The notes below the pieces were generated by a model. The model searched no databases, had not been told where the DNA came from, and saw nothing but the letters and a program-made list of their open reading frames with translations. 64,000 nt of DNA from Betaproteobacteria bacterium (GTDB lineage Bacteria > Pseudomonadota > Gammaproteobacteria > Burkholderiales > Usitatibacteraceae): the NCBI GenBank assembly GCA_016711875.1, contig JADJSD010000008.1, forward strand, positions 82,995 to 146,994. The letters run 5' to 3'. Of the stretch, positions 1-7,430 are shown piece by piece (the stretch's first letter is position 1; every line of letters begins with the position of its first letter). Position numbers and translations under genes: made by a program.

Positions 1-154
1 GCGCGAAGTAGCCGAGCAGCGCGGCGGCCGTGCCCGCGGTGCCGGGTGCCACCGGGGAGAGCCCCGCGCCGAACCCCAGCGCGATGAAGTGCGCGGGGTG
101 CGCGAGGAGGAATCGGACGTCAGGCCGGCGGGAAATGGTCGAATCCGCGGGCAT
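1..154 (-). CDS. pgpA: Phosphatidylglycerophosphatase A, N-terminal part (runs off left edge)
   Basis: Only the first 51 codons are in the window. From an ATG at 154 the frame reads MPADSTISRRPDV and then RFLLAHPAHFIALGFGAG followed by LSPVAPGTAGT, the characteristic N-terminus of PgpA, a membrane enzyme that dephosphorylates phosphatidylglycerol phosphate in phospholipid synthesis. The start lies inside the end of thiL (35 bp overlap), a thiL-pgpA arrangement known from many proteobacteria, so the two are probably translationally coupled. The start is the only ATG that keeps the conserved RFLL segment in frame. The family call is based on a short stretch but that stretch is the most conserved one. 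Confidence 0.8.
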   Translation of the reverse strand, partial: MPADSTISRRPDVRFLLAHPAHFIALGFGAGLSPVAPGTAGTAAALLGYFA

Positions 155-1094
155 CGGGAGCGACGGCGCGGCCCGACTCGTCGAGCAGCTTCACGCCGCT
201 GCCCTTCTCGACCTGGCCGATCCGCGTGAGGTTCACGCCCAGGACGTCGGTGAGTTCCTCGATGCTCTCGCGGGCGTTGGTGGGCGCGGTGAAGCACAGT
301 TCGTAATCGTCGCCGCCCGCCACGATGGCCGAAAGCCCCTCCTTGGAACCCAGGTGCTTCGCGCCGATGGACGAGACGGGGATCGCCTCGAGCTCGACCG
401 TGGCCGCCACTTTCGAGAGCTTGCAGATGTGTCCGAGGTCGGCGAGCAGGCCGTCGGAGATGTCGATGGCGCTGGTTGCAAGTCCGCGCAGCGCCTGGCC
501 GAGCTTCACGCGAGGCGTGGGTTCGTAGAGGCGCATCACGGCCTCGTGGTAGTCGTCCGCCTCGAGCACGAGCCGGCCGTGCCGGTGGGCCACCGCGAGG
601 GCCGCGTCGCCCACGGTGCCCGATACCCAGATGTCGTTGCCGGCGCGGGCTCCGCTGCGCTTGAGGGCTGCGCCGGCGGGCACCTCCCCCATGATCGTGA
701 CCGTCATCGACAGGTGGCCGCGCGTGGTGTCGCCGCCGATGAGCGACACGTCGAACTCCGTGGCCAGGTCGAAGAAGCCCTTGGCGAACTTCTCGAGCCA
801 CTCGTGGTTCACCGCGGGGAGCGTGAGCGCGAGCAGGGCCCAGTAGGGCATCGCGCCCATGGCCGCCATGTCCGAGAGGTTCACGGCAAGCGCCTTGTGC
901 CCGAGGTTTTCCGGATCGACGTCGGGGAAGAAATGCGTGCCGGCGACCATCGTGTCGACGGAGCAGGCGAGGTCCATGCCGTTCGCGACGTCCACGAGGG
1001 CGCAGTCGTCGCCCACGCCGAGCACGGCGTTGCGGGCGGGACGGTTGAAATAGCGGGCGATCAGCTCGAATTCGGGGGTCACGTGCGGGCTCAT
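120..1094 (-). CDS. thiL: Thiamine-monophosphate kinase
   Basis: ThiL phosphorylates thiamine monophosphate to the cofactor thiamine pyrophosphate in the cytosol. The 324-residue product has the expected length and motifs: VGDDCAL near residue 27, the metal/ATP-binding GGDTTRG at about 120-126, DISDGL in the middle and GGDDYELCF toward the C-terminus. The open frame continues upstream into nusB, but the ATG at 1094 gives the family N-terminus MSPHVTPEFELI and overlaps the nusB stop codon as ATGA. It sits in the run ribH-nusB-thiL-pgpA, a common proteobacterial cluster linking riboflavin and thiamine cofactor genes with nusB. No thiamine riboswitch is visible. Confidence 0.95.
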   Translation of the reverse strand: MSPHVTPEFELIARYFNRPARNAVLGVGDDCALVDVANGMDLACSVDTMVAGTHFFPDVDPENLGHKALAVNLSDMAAMGAMPYWALLALTLPAVNHEWLEKFAKGFFDLATEFDVSLIGGDTTRGHLSMTVTIMGEVPAGAALKRSGARAGNDIWVSGTVGDAALAVAHRHGRLVLEADDYHEAVMRLYEPTPRVKLGQALRGLATSAIDISDGLLADLGHICKLSKVAATVELEAIPVSSIGAKHLGSKEGLSAIVAGGDDYELCFTAPTNARESIEELTDVLGVNLTRIGQVEKGSGVKLLDESGRAVAPDARGFDHFPPA

Positions 1095-1591
1095 GCGTCG
1101 GCTTTCTTGTCGAGGACCGCGCGGGGGGCGCGGCCCGTATTCTGGCGGGGCTTTCTTTCGGCCGTGCGACCGGCCGCGACTTCGTCGGGACGAAGCTGCG
1201 CGGCGGCGCGGTCGAGGATGCCGTTCACGTACCGGTGGCCCTCGGCGCCGCCGAAGCGCTTGGCGAGCTCGATCGATTCGTTGATGGCCACGCGGTAAGG
1301 CACCTCGGGCAGGCGCAGGAGTTCCCAGCCGCCGATCATCAGGATGGCCCGTTCGACGGGACTCACCTCTTCCCACTTGCGATCGGCCAGGGGCTCGAGC
1401 AGCGCGCGCAACTCGTCCGCGCAGGCGATCACGCCCGCGAGCTCGCGCTCGAGGAACGCGAGGTCGGCGGCCTCGTGGTCCTCCAGCTCGGCGAGGTCGC
1501 GGCCGATGGCGCCGGCGCCCTGCCCCGTGAGCTGCCACTGGTAGAGGCCCTGCAGCGCGAACTCGCGCGCGCGCCGGCGGGGGGATCTCAT
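1091..1591 (-). CDS. nusB: Transcription antitermination factor NusB
   Basis: NusB binds boxA RNA with S10/NusE to support antitermination of rRNA operons. The protein begins with the basic RNA-binding segment MRSPRRRAREFALQGLYQW and ends its conserved core with VAINESIELAKRFGGAEGHRYVNG-type sequence, both diagnostic. At 166 residues it is slightly longer than E. coli NusB because of a basic, low-complexity tail of about 25 residues after the conserved ILDRAAA helix. Start and stop overlap ribH and thiL by ATGA, so it lies in a tightly coupled operon. Confidence 0.95.
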   Translation of the reverse strand: MRSPRRRAREFALQGLYQWQLTGQGAGAIGRDLAELEDHEAADLAFLERELAGVIACADELRALLEPLADRKWEEVSPVERAILMIGGWELLRLPEVPYRVAINESIELAKRFGGAEGHRYVNGILDRAAAQLRPDEVAAGRTAERKPRQNTGRAPRAVLDKKADA

Positions 1592-2058
1592 CCGGCCACC
1601 GCCTTGAGCAGGTTGGCCATTTCCACGGCCACGCGCGCGGCTTCGGCGCCCTTCACGTCGGCGCGCTCCTTCGCCTGCGCCTCGGTGCTCGTGGTGAGCA
1701 CGGCGTTCGCGATGGGCACGCCCGTCTCGAGCTGCACGTCCAGGATGCCGCGCGCGCTCTCGTTGGAGACGACCTCGAAGTGATAGGTCTCGCCGCGGAT
1801 CACGGCGCCCAGCGCGACGAGCGCGTCGTAGCGGCGGCCGAAGGCCTTGCGCTCGAGGGCGAGCACCTGCAGCGCGAGCGGCAGCTCCAGGGCGCCGGGC
1901 ACGCTCACCACGTCGATGTCCTCGGGCAGCACCCCCAGCTTCACCAGCTCCCGGTCGCAGGCGGTGAGGAGCTCGCGGACGATGTTCTCGTTGAAGCGGC
2001 TCCAGACGATGCCGATGCGCATGCCTTCGCCGCGGATGTCGGGATCGATGGCGGTCAT
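1588..2058 (-). CDS. ribH: 6,7-dimethyl-8-ribityllumazine synthase
   Basis: RibH condenses 5-amino-6-ribitylaminouracil with 3,4-dihydroxy-2-butanone 4-phosphate, the penultimate step of riboflavin synthesis, usually as a 60-mer capsid. The 156-residue protein contains the substrate-binding segments RFNENIV, VPGALELP, ALGAVIRGETYHFE and the C-terminal NAVLTT segment expected of the family. The open frame extends far upstream without homology; the ATG at 2058 gives the proper N-terminus and overlaps the ribBA stop (ATGA). The stop overlaps the nusB start in the same way. Confidence 0.95.
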   Translation of the reverse strand: MTAIDPDIRGEGMRIGIVWSRFNENIVRELLTACDRELVKLGVLPEDIDVVSVPGALELPLALQVLALERKAFGRRYDALVALGAVIRGETYHFEVVSNESARGILDVQLETGVPIANAVLTTSTEAQAKERADVKGAEAARVAVEMANLLKAVAG

Positions 2059-3173
2059 ACGGCCTTCACCTTCGTGGCGTCCTCGGGGGACAGGTATTCG
2101 ACGACCTCGAGACCGAAGCCGCCCATGCTCGGGATGCGCTTCGGGCGCGCGAGGACGCGCATCTTGCCGACGCCCAGGTCGCGCAGGATCTGCGCGCCCA
2201 CGCCGTGCAGCTTCGGGTCCCACTTGCGCACCGCCCGCGCCTCGACCAGCGCCGGCGAGAAGCGCTCGAGGATCTCCCCGGCACGCTCGTGGCGACGCAG
2301 CAGCACGATCACGCCTTCCTTGTGATGCGCGACCAGGCGCATCGCGTCCTGCACCGAATAGGCGTGGCGGCTCGCGTCGAAATCGAACACGTCGAGCGAG
2401 TGGAACGGCTCGTGCACGCGCACGAGGATCGGGCGCTCCGGCGAGGGCTCGCCCTTCACCAGGGCGTAGTGCAGCTCGTCGGCGCTCTTGTCGTGGTACA
2501 CGCACAGGCGGAATGGCCCGTACGGCGTCGAGATGGCCCGGTCGGCCACGCGCTCGACGAGCTTCTCGTTGAGGCTGCGGTAGCGGATCAGGTCCGCGAT
2601 CGTGCCCGTCTTGAGCCCGTGGTCCTGCGCGAATTCCAGCAGGTCGGGCAGGCGTGCCATTTCGCCATCGGGTTTCATGATCTCGCAGATCACCGCGGCG
2701 GGGGTGAGCCCGGCGAGTTCGGCGAGATCGCATCCGGCCTCGGTGTGGCCCGCTCGCACGAGCACGCCGCCGTTCTGCGACATCACCGGGAAGATGTGTC
2801 CGGGCTGGACGATGTCGGTCGGCTTCGCGTGCTTCGCCACGGCGAGGCGCACCGTGCGCGCGCGGTCGGCGGCCGAGATGCCCGTGGTGACGCCGGTGGA
2901 CGCCTCGATCGACATCGTGAAGGCCGTGCCGTGGGGCGACCGGTTGTCGCTCACCATGAGGGGCAGGTTCAGCTGCCGGCAACGGTCCTCGGTGAGCGTG
3001 AGGCAGATGAGGCCGCGCGCGTGCGTGGCCATGAAGTTGATCGTCTCGGGCGTCACGAAGTCCGCGGCGAGGACGAGGTCGCCCTCGTTCTCGCGGTCCT
3101 CGGCGTCCACCAGCACGACCATCCGCCCGTGGCGGATCTCGTCGATGATTTCGGGGGTGGGGCTGACGGTCAC
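2055..3173 (-). CDS. ribBA: DHBP synthase with degenerate GTP cyclohydrolase II domain (RibBA family, RibBX type)
   Basis: The N-terminal 200 residues are a complete 3,4-dihydroxy-2-butanone 4-phosphate synthase (RibB): DEDRENEGDL-like VDAEDRENEGDL, ATHARGLICL and RAGHTEAGCDLAELAG are present. The C-terminal 170 residues align to GTP cyclohydrolase II but have lost the three zinc cysteines of the CLTGD...RCDCG region; VRVHEPFHSLDVFDFD stands there instead, and the catalytic GIGL/DTVEAN region is also gone, while GVGAQILRDLGV remains. This is the RibBX variant described in Proteobacteria, so a separate ribA is expected elsewhere. GTG at 3173 follows a GGAGA ribosome site and gives 372 residues. 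A longer frame to 3242 lacks family support. Confidence 0.9.
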   Translation of the reverse strand: MTVSPTPEIIDEIRHGRMVVLVDAEDRENEGDLVLAADFVTPETINFMATHARGLICLTLTEDRCRQLNLPLMVSDNRSPHGTAFTMSIEASTGVTTGISAADRARTVRLAVAKHAKPTDIVQPGHIFPVMSQNGGVLVRAGHTEAGCDLAELAGLTPAAVICEIMKPDGEMARLPDLLEFAQDHGLKTGTIADLIRYRSLNEKLVERVADRAISTPYGPFRLCVYHDKSADELHYALVKGEPSPERPILVRVHEPFHSLDVFDFDASRHAYSVQDAMRLVAHHKEGVIVLLRRHERAGEILERFSPALVEARAVRKWDPKLHGVGAQILRDLGVGKMRVLARPKRIPSMGGFGLEVVEYLSPEDATKVKAV

Positions 3174-3267
3174 GGGGAAATCTCCGCTTCTCGGCCCTCC
3201 ATTTTGCCCGAAGGCGGGCCCGCCCGCCGGAGGAAGACGCATTTCGGCGCGCGTGGGGCCCCGACGC

Positions 3268-3858
3268 CTACGACCTTTCGGCCATCAGGCGCTCGAGATA
3301 GCGTGCCGTCATGTCGACCTCGAGGTTCACGCGCGAGCCCGTCGAAAGGCCGCCGAGGGTGGTCACGGCCCGCGTGTGGGGGATCACGTTGATCTCGAAC
3401 CGGGCGTCCTGCACCCCGTTCACCGTGAGGCTCACCCCGTCGATGGCGACCGAGCCCTTCTTCGCGATGTAGCGCGCCAGTTCCGCCGGCGCCTCGACCT
3501 CGAGCCGCCAGCTGGCCCCCGGGTCGTCGAAGGCCATGACGGTGCCCACGCCGTCCACGTGGCCACTCACGAGGTGGCCGCCGATCCTATCGGCGAGGCG
3601 CAGGGACTTCTCCAGGTTCACGGGGCGGCCGGCCGCGAGCCCCTGGGTCACCGAGAGCGTCGCAGCCGAGGTGTCCACCTCGAAGCCCGCGCCATCCTTC
3701 GCGACCACCGTGTGGCAGACGCCCTGGATCGCGATGGAATCGCCCAGTCCCACGTCGTCCATGCCGAAGCCGGGCGCGTCGATGCGAAGTCGCGCGCCGT
3801 CTCCGGCGGGGGTCGACGAAGCGATGCGGCCCACGGCCGTCACGATGCCGGTGAACAT
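3268..3858 (-). CDS. ribE: Riboflavin synthase, alpha subunit type
   Basis: This enzyme dismutates two 6,7-dimethyl-8-ribityllumazine molecules to riboflavin, the last step of the pathway. The 196-residue product shows the two tandem lumazine-binding barrels: the first starts MFTGIVTAVGRI, and the second begins near VNLEKSLRLADRIGGHLVSGHVDG, including the SGHVDG substrate segment. SVAIDGVSLTVNG and the C-terminal HTRAVTT segment fit the family. It starts one base after the ribD stop and is followed by a 94-bp gap before ribBA, the largest gap in this operon. Confidence 0.96.
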   Translation of the reverse strand: MFTGIVTAVGRIASSTPAGDGARLRIDAPGFGMDDVGLGDSIAIQGVCHTVVAKDGAGFEVDTSAATLSVTQGLAAGRPVNLEKSLRLADRIGGHLVSGHVDGVGTVMAFDDPGASWRLEVEAPAELARYIAKKGSVAIDGVSLTVNGVQDARFEINVIPHTRAVTTLGGLSTGSRVNLEVDMTARYLERLMAERS

Positions 3859-3859
3859 G

Positions 3860-4963
3860 TCAGGTCTCCAGTCGGGCGATGACGCGCAGGTCGCGCCCCA
3901 CGGCGCGCACGTCGGTCACCGCGAGATTCAGGCGCTCGCCGAGCGAGGCCAGCTCGCCCAGCGCGAAGAGGCCCTGCGCGAGGTCGCCCAGCAGCGAGGG
4001 CGCGAGGTACAGGACGATCTCGTCGACGACGCCGGCGCGCAGGAGCGAACCCGCGAGCTTCGGTCCCGTCTCGACGAGCACTTCGTTGAAGCCTCGCGCG
4101 GCGAGCGTGCGGGCGACGGCGGCCAGGTCCGTCTTGGCGCCTTCCGCGCCCACGACCAGCACTTCGGCCCCTCTCGCCTCGAGCCTCGCCCGGGCCGCGC
4201 CATCGCCGCTCACGGTGAGAACGAGCGGCGGTTCGCCCCGGAGGATCCTCGCGTCGTCCGGCAGCTCGAGCCGGTTGTCGATCACCACGCGCCGCGGCTG
4301 GCGCTCGCACGGCACGTGGCGCACGGTGAGTTCCGGGTCGTCCGCCCGGACCGTGCCGAAGCCGGTGAGCACGGCGCACGCCCGGCGGCGCAGGCGGTGA
4401 ACGTCCCGCCGGGCCTCTTCACCCGTGATCCAGCGACTCTCGCCGCTGGCGAGCGCGGTGCGGCCGTCCAGCGAGGCCCCGGCCTTGAGGACCATCCAGG
4501 GCCGCCCGCGGGACATGCGCGCGAGGAAGGCCCGATGCAACTGCCCCGCCTCGAGCGCGAGCAGGCCCTTCTCGACCTGCAGGCCGGCCTCGCCCAGGCG
4601 ACGAAGGCCGGAGCCGGCCACGAGCGGATTGGGGTCCTCCAGCGCGGCGACCACCCGGGCGACACCCGCGCGCACGAGCGCTTCGGCGCACGGTGGCGTG
4701 CGCCCGTGGTGACTGCAGGGTTCGAGCGTCACGTACGCCGTGGCACCGGCCGGGCTCTCCCGGCAGGCGGCGAGCGCGGCGGCCTCCGCGTGGGGTTCGC
4801 CGGCGCGCGCATGCCAGCCCTCGCCGATGATCCGCCCGCCCTTCGCGATGACGCAGCCCACGCTCGGGTTCGGCGTGGCGGTGTCGAGCCCCCGCGCGCC
4901 GAGCGCGAGCGCGCGGGACATCATCGCGTGATCGGTGGCGGTGAAGAGCGGCGGGACCGACAA
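3860..4963 (-). CDS. ribD: Bifunctional diaminohydroxyphosphoribosylaminopyrimidine deaminase / 5-amino-6-(5-phosphoribosylamino)uracil reductase
   Basis: RibD performs the second and third steps after GTP cyclohydrolase II in riboflavin synthesis. The N-terminal deaminase domain carries the zinc motif GEPHAEAAAL and, 25 residues later, PCSHHGRTPPC. The C-terminal NADPH-dependent reductase domain begins around RPWMVLKAGASLDGRTA and ends with a conserved VETGPKLAGSLL segment. The length of 367 residues is normal. It lies 16 bp after nrdR and 1 bp before ribE on the same strand, so nrdR and the rib genes are probably cotranscribed. Confidence 0.96.
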   Translation of the reverse strand: MSVPPLFTATDHAMMSRALALGARGLDTATPNPSVGCVIAKGGRIIGEGWHARAGEPHAEAAALAACRESPAGATAYVTLEPCSHHGRTPPCAEALVRAGVARVVAALEDPNPLVAGSGLRRLGEAGLQVEKGLLALEAGQLHRAFLARMSRGRPWMVLKAGASLDGRTALASGESRWITGEEARRDVHRLRRRACAVLTGFGTVRADDPELTVRHVPCERQPRRVVIDNRLELPDDARILRGEPPLVLTVSGDGAARARLEARGAEVLVVGAEGAKTDLAAVARTLAARGFNEVLVETGPKLAGSLLRAGVVDEIVLYLAPSLLGDLAQGLFALGELASLGERLNLAVTDVRAVGRDLRVIARLET

Positions 4964-4979
4964 GGCGGAGGGCGCCGCG

Positions 4980-5432
4980 TCACTTCTCCCGCACTTCGCG
5001 GATGACGTCGCGGAAATCCTCGACGTCGGAGAAGCTGCGGTAGACGGAGGCGAAACGGATGTAGGCGACCTTGTCGAGCTTCCTCAGCTCCTCCATCACC
5101 AGCTCGCCGAGCCGGCGCGAGTCGATCTCGCGTTCGCCCAGGGCGAGGAGCTTCTGCTCGATGCGCTGGATGGCGGCGTCGACGAGCTCGGTGGTGACCG
5201 GGCGCTTGTGCAGCGCCCGCTGGAACCCGGTGCGCAGCTTCGGGGTGGAGAAATCCTCGCGCTGCCCGTTGGTCTTCACGATCTGCGGCATGCGCAGTTC
5301 GGCCGTCTCGTAGGTGGTGAAGCGCTTGGCGCAAACCTGGCAGCGGCGGCGGCGGCGGATCGAATCGCCCTCCTCGCTCACGCGCGAGTCGATGACCTGC
5401 GTGTCCTCGGCGCCGCAGAATGGGCACTTCAC
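4980..5432 (-). CDS. nrdR: Transcriptional repressor NrdR
   Basis: NrdR is a nucleotide-sensing repressor of ribonucleotide reductase genes. The 150-residue protein has the N-terminal zinc ribbon (CPFCGAEDTQVIDSR, then CQVCAKRF) and an ATP-cone domain (residues ~49-139) that senses ATP/dATP, including the conserved IVKTNGQREDFS and FASVYRSF segments. It is located 19 bp downstream of glyA and 16 bp upstream of ribD, the usual betaproteobacterial order. No NrdR box pair is obvious within this window. Confidence 0.96.
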   Translation of the reverse strand: MKCPFCGAEDTQVIDSRVSEEGDSIRRRRRCQVCAKRFTTYETAELRMPQIVKTNGQREDFSTPKLRTGFQRALHKRPVTTELVDAAIQRIEQKLLALGEREIDSRRLGELVMEELRKLDKVAYIRFASVYRSFSDVEDFRDVIREVREK

Positions 5433-5451
5433 GTCGCGCGCTCCCCGGCCG

Positions 5452-6726
5452 TCACGCGGCGCCGTAGCTCGCGCGCATCGCCGGCCCGTAGACCGGGAAG
5501 CGGCGGCAGAGCGCCGTCACGGATTCGCCGAGGGCCGCGAGCTTCGCGTCGTCGGCCGCGGCTTCGAGCGCGTCCGCGACGAGGTTCGCCACCTGGACGG
5601 CCTCGCCGGTGCCGAAGCCCCGGGTGGTCATGGCGGGCGAGCCGATGCGGATGCCGCTCGTCACGAAGGGCTTCTCCGGATCGTTCGGGATGGCGTTCTT
5701 GTTCACGGTGATGTGGGCCTTGCCGAGGGCGGCCTCCGCGTCCTTGCCGGTGACGCGCTTGGCGCGCAGGTCGACGAGGAACAGGTGGCTTTCGGTGCGG
5801 CCGGAGACGATGCGCAGTCCGCGCTCCGTGAGCGTGCGCGCCATGGCGTCGGCATTGGCGATGACCTGCGCCTGGTAGGCCTTGAAGGCGGGCCCCAGCG
5901 CCTCCTTGAAGGCGACGGCCTTGGCGGCGATCACGTGCATCAGCGGGCCGCCCTGGATCGAGGGGAAGATGGCGGCGTTCAGCGCCTTCTCGTGCTGGGC
6001 ACCCGCCAGGATGATGCCGCCGCGGGGGCCGCGAAGCGTCTTGTGCGTCGTGCTCGTCACCACGTCGGCGATGCCCACGGGGCTCGGGTAGAGGCCCGCC
6101 GCGACGAGGCCCGCGTAGTGCGCCATGTCCACCATCAGCAACGCGCCGGCGTCTTCGGCGATCTCCTTGAAGCGCTTCCAGTCGGCGCGAAGCGCGTAGG
6201 CCGAGGCGCCGGCGATGATCATCTTCGGGCGGTGCTCGAGCGCGAGGGCGCGCACCTGGTCGTAGTCGATCGCCTCGTCGGCGCCCAGTCCGTAGGCGAC
6301 CGCGTTGAAGAGCTTGCCGGAGAGGTTCACCGAGGCACCGTGGGTGAGGTGCCCGCCGTGCGCGAGGGACATGCCCAGGATCGTGTCACCCGGCTTGAGC
6401 ATCGCCATGTAAACGGCCTGGTTTGCCTGCGAGCCCGAATGGGGCTGCACGTTGGCGTACTCGGCGCCGAAGAGCGTCTTCACGCGCTCGATGGCGAGTT
6501 GCTCCGCGACATCGACATACTCGCAGCCGCCGTAGTACCGCTTCGCGGGATAGCCCTCCGCGTACTTGTTCGTGAGCACCGTGCCCTGGGCGGCCAGGAC
6601 GGCGGGACTCGCGTAGTTTTCGGAGGCGATGAGCTCGATGCCGTCCTCCTGGCGACGGAATTCGTCGCGGATGGACTGCCAGATTTCGGGATCGGTGGCG
6701 GCGAGGGTCTGCGAGTCGGCGAACAT
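5452..6726 (-). CDS. glyA: Serine hydroxymethyltransferase
   Basis: GlyA interconverts serine and glycine with tetrahydrofolate, supplying one-carbon units. The PLP lysine is Lys229 in the VTSTTHKTLRGPRGG motif; substrate residues SENYAS and the YAEGYPAKRYYGGCEY segment are present. The ATG at 6726 yields MFADSQTLAATDPEIW, matching family N-termini, and 424 residues. The frame stays open to 6798, but that extension runs into the divergent promoter region and is rejected. It leads the glyA-nrdR-rib transcription unit; a TAGAAT box lies upstream on this strand but has no good -35 partner. Confidence 0.95.
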   Translation of the reverse strand: MFADSQTLAATDPEIWQSIRDEFRRQEDGIELIASENYASPAVLAAQGTVLTNKYAEGYPAKRYYGGCEYVDVAEQLAIERVKTLFGAEYANVQPHSGSQANQAVYMAMLKPGDTILGMSLAHGGHLTHGASVNLSGKLFNAVAYGLGADEAIDYDQVRALALEHRPKMIIAGASAYALRADWKRFKEIAEDAGALLMVDMAHYAGLVAAGLYPSPVGIADVVTSTTHKTLRGPRGGIILAGAQHEKALNAAIFPSIQGGPLMHVIAAKAVAFKEALGPAFKAYQAQVIANADAMARTLTERGLRIVSGRTESHLFLVDLRAKRVTGKDAEAALGKAHITVNKNAIPNDPEKPFVTSGIRIGSPAMTTRGFGTGEAVQVANLVADALEAAADDAKLAALGESVTALCRRFPVYGPAMRASYGAA

Positions 6727-6890
6727 GGTGGGGGCAGGCGTCGGGGTAGCTCCGCGACGCGGTTGCGAAGTGATTGAAAGCGTGGCGGATTCTATCATGC
6801 GCCCCTGCGGGACGCCGTCCGGGAATTGCCACCCGGCGCTCGCGCGACTATCTTGCGGAGGCCCCCCAATCCCGGCACGCGCAAACCGAA

Positions 6891-7430
6891 TTGAACGCCC
6901 TGCTCCGGCTCGCCCGGGCCATCGACACGATGAACGACCGGCTCGGCACGGTCGCGAACGCCATGGTGCTCGCGGCCTGCCTCGTGTGCGCCGCCAACGC
7001 CGCGATGCGCTACGCGTTCGACCTGTCGTCGAACGCCTGGCTGGAGATCCAGTGGTACCTATTCGCGGGGATCGTGATGCTCGGCGCCTCGCAGACCCTT
7101 CGCCTCAACGAGCACGTGCGCGTGGACATCGTCTACATGCACCTGGGCGAGCGCGGCAAGGCCTGGCTGGACCTCCTGGGCACCGTCTTCTTCCTCATCC
7201 CCTCGATGCTCGCGATCGCGTGGCTCGCCTGGCCCTTCTTGCTGCAGTCGTGGGACGTGCAGGAGGCGAGCACCAACGCGGGCGGCCTCATCCGCTGGCC
7301 GGTGAAGCTCCTGCTGCCCGCGGGCTTCGTGCTCGTGGCGCTGCAGGGCGTCGCGGAGGTGATCAAGCGCATGGCCGTTCTGCGGGGCGAGGAGCGCCTC
7401 GCCCCGCGCTACGAAAGGCCCGTGCAGTGA
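6891..7430 (+). CDS. TRAP transporter small permease (DctQ-like)
   Basis: DctQ proteins are the four-helix small membrane subunits of tripartite ATP-independent periplasmic transporters. The product shows about four hydrophobic helices and the family segments SSNAWLEIQWYLFAG and LRLNEHVRVDI. I chose the TTG at 6891 (LNALLRLARAIDTMNDRLG), because related proteins begin with this helix; an ATG at 6930 would cut it. A GGAGG at 6857-6861 is too distant to decide. The stop overlaps the start of the large permease as GTGA, indicating coupling. The open frame reaches back to 6774 but without family support. Confidence 0.85.
   Translation: MNALLRLARAIDTMNDRLGTVANAMVLAACLVCAANAAMRYAFDLSSNAWLEIQWYLFAGIVMLGASQTLRLNEHVRVDIVYMHLGERGKAWLDLLGTVFFLIPSMLAIAWLAWPFLLQSWDVQEASTNAGGLIRWPVKLLLPAGFVLVALQGVAEVIKRMAVLRGEERLAPRYERPVQ

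Noticed and set aside
3174..3267. FMN riboswitch in front of the RibBX gene
   Set aside because: The 94-bp gap is too short for an RFN element and shows none of its conserved stems; only a palindrome GGCGGGCCCGCC at 3213-3224 is seen, with no loop.
6726..6798. Upstream extension of glyA to an ATG at 6798
   Set aside because: The extra 24 residues do not match GlyA N-termini and would overlap the divergent promoter region of the TRAP genes.
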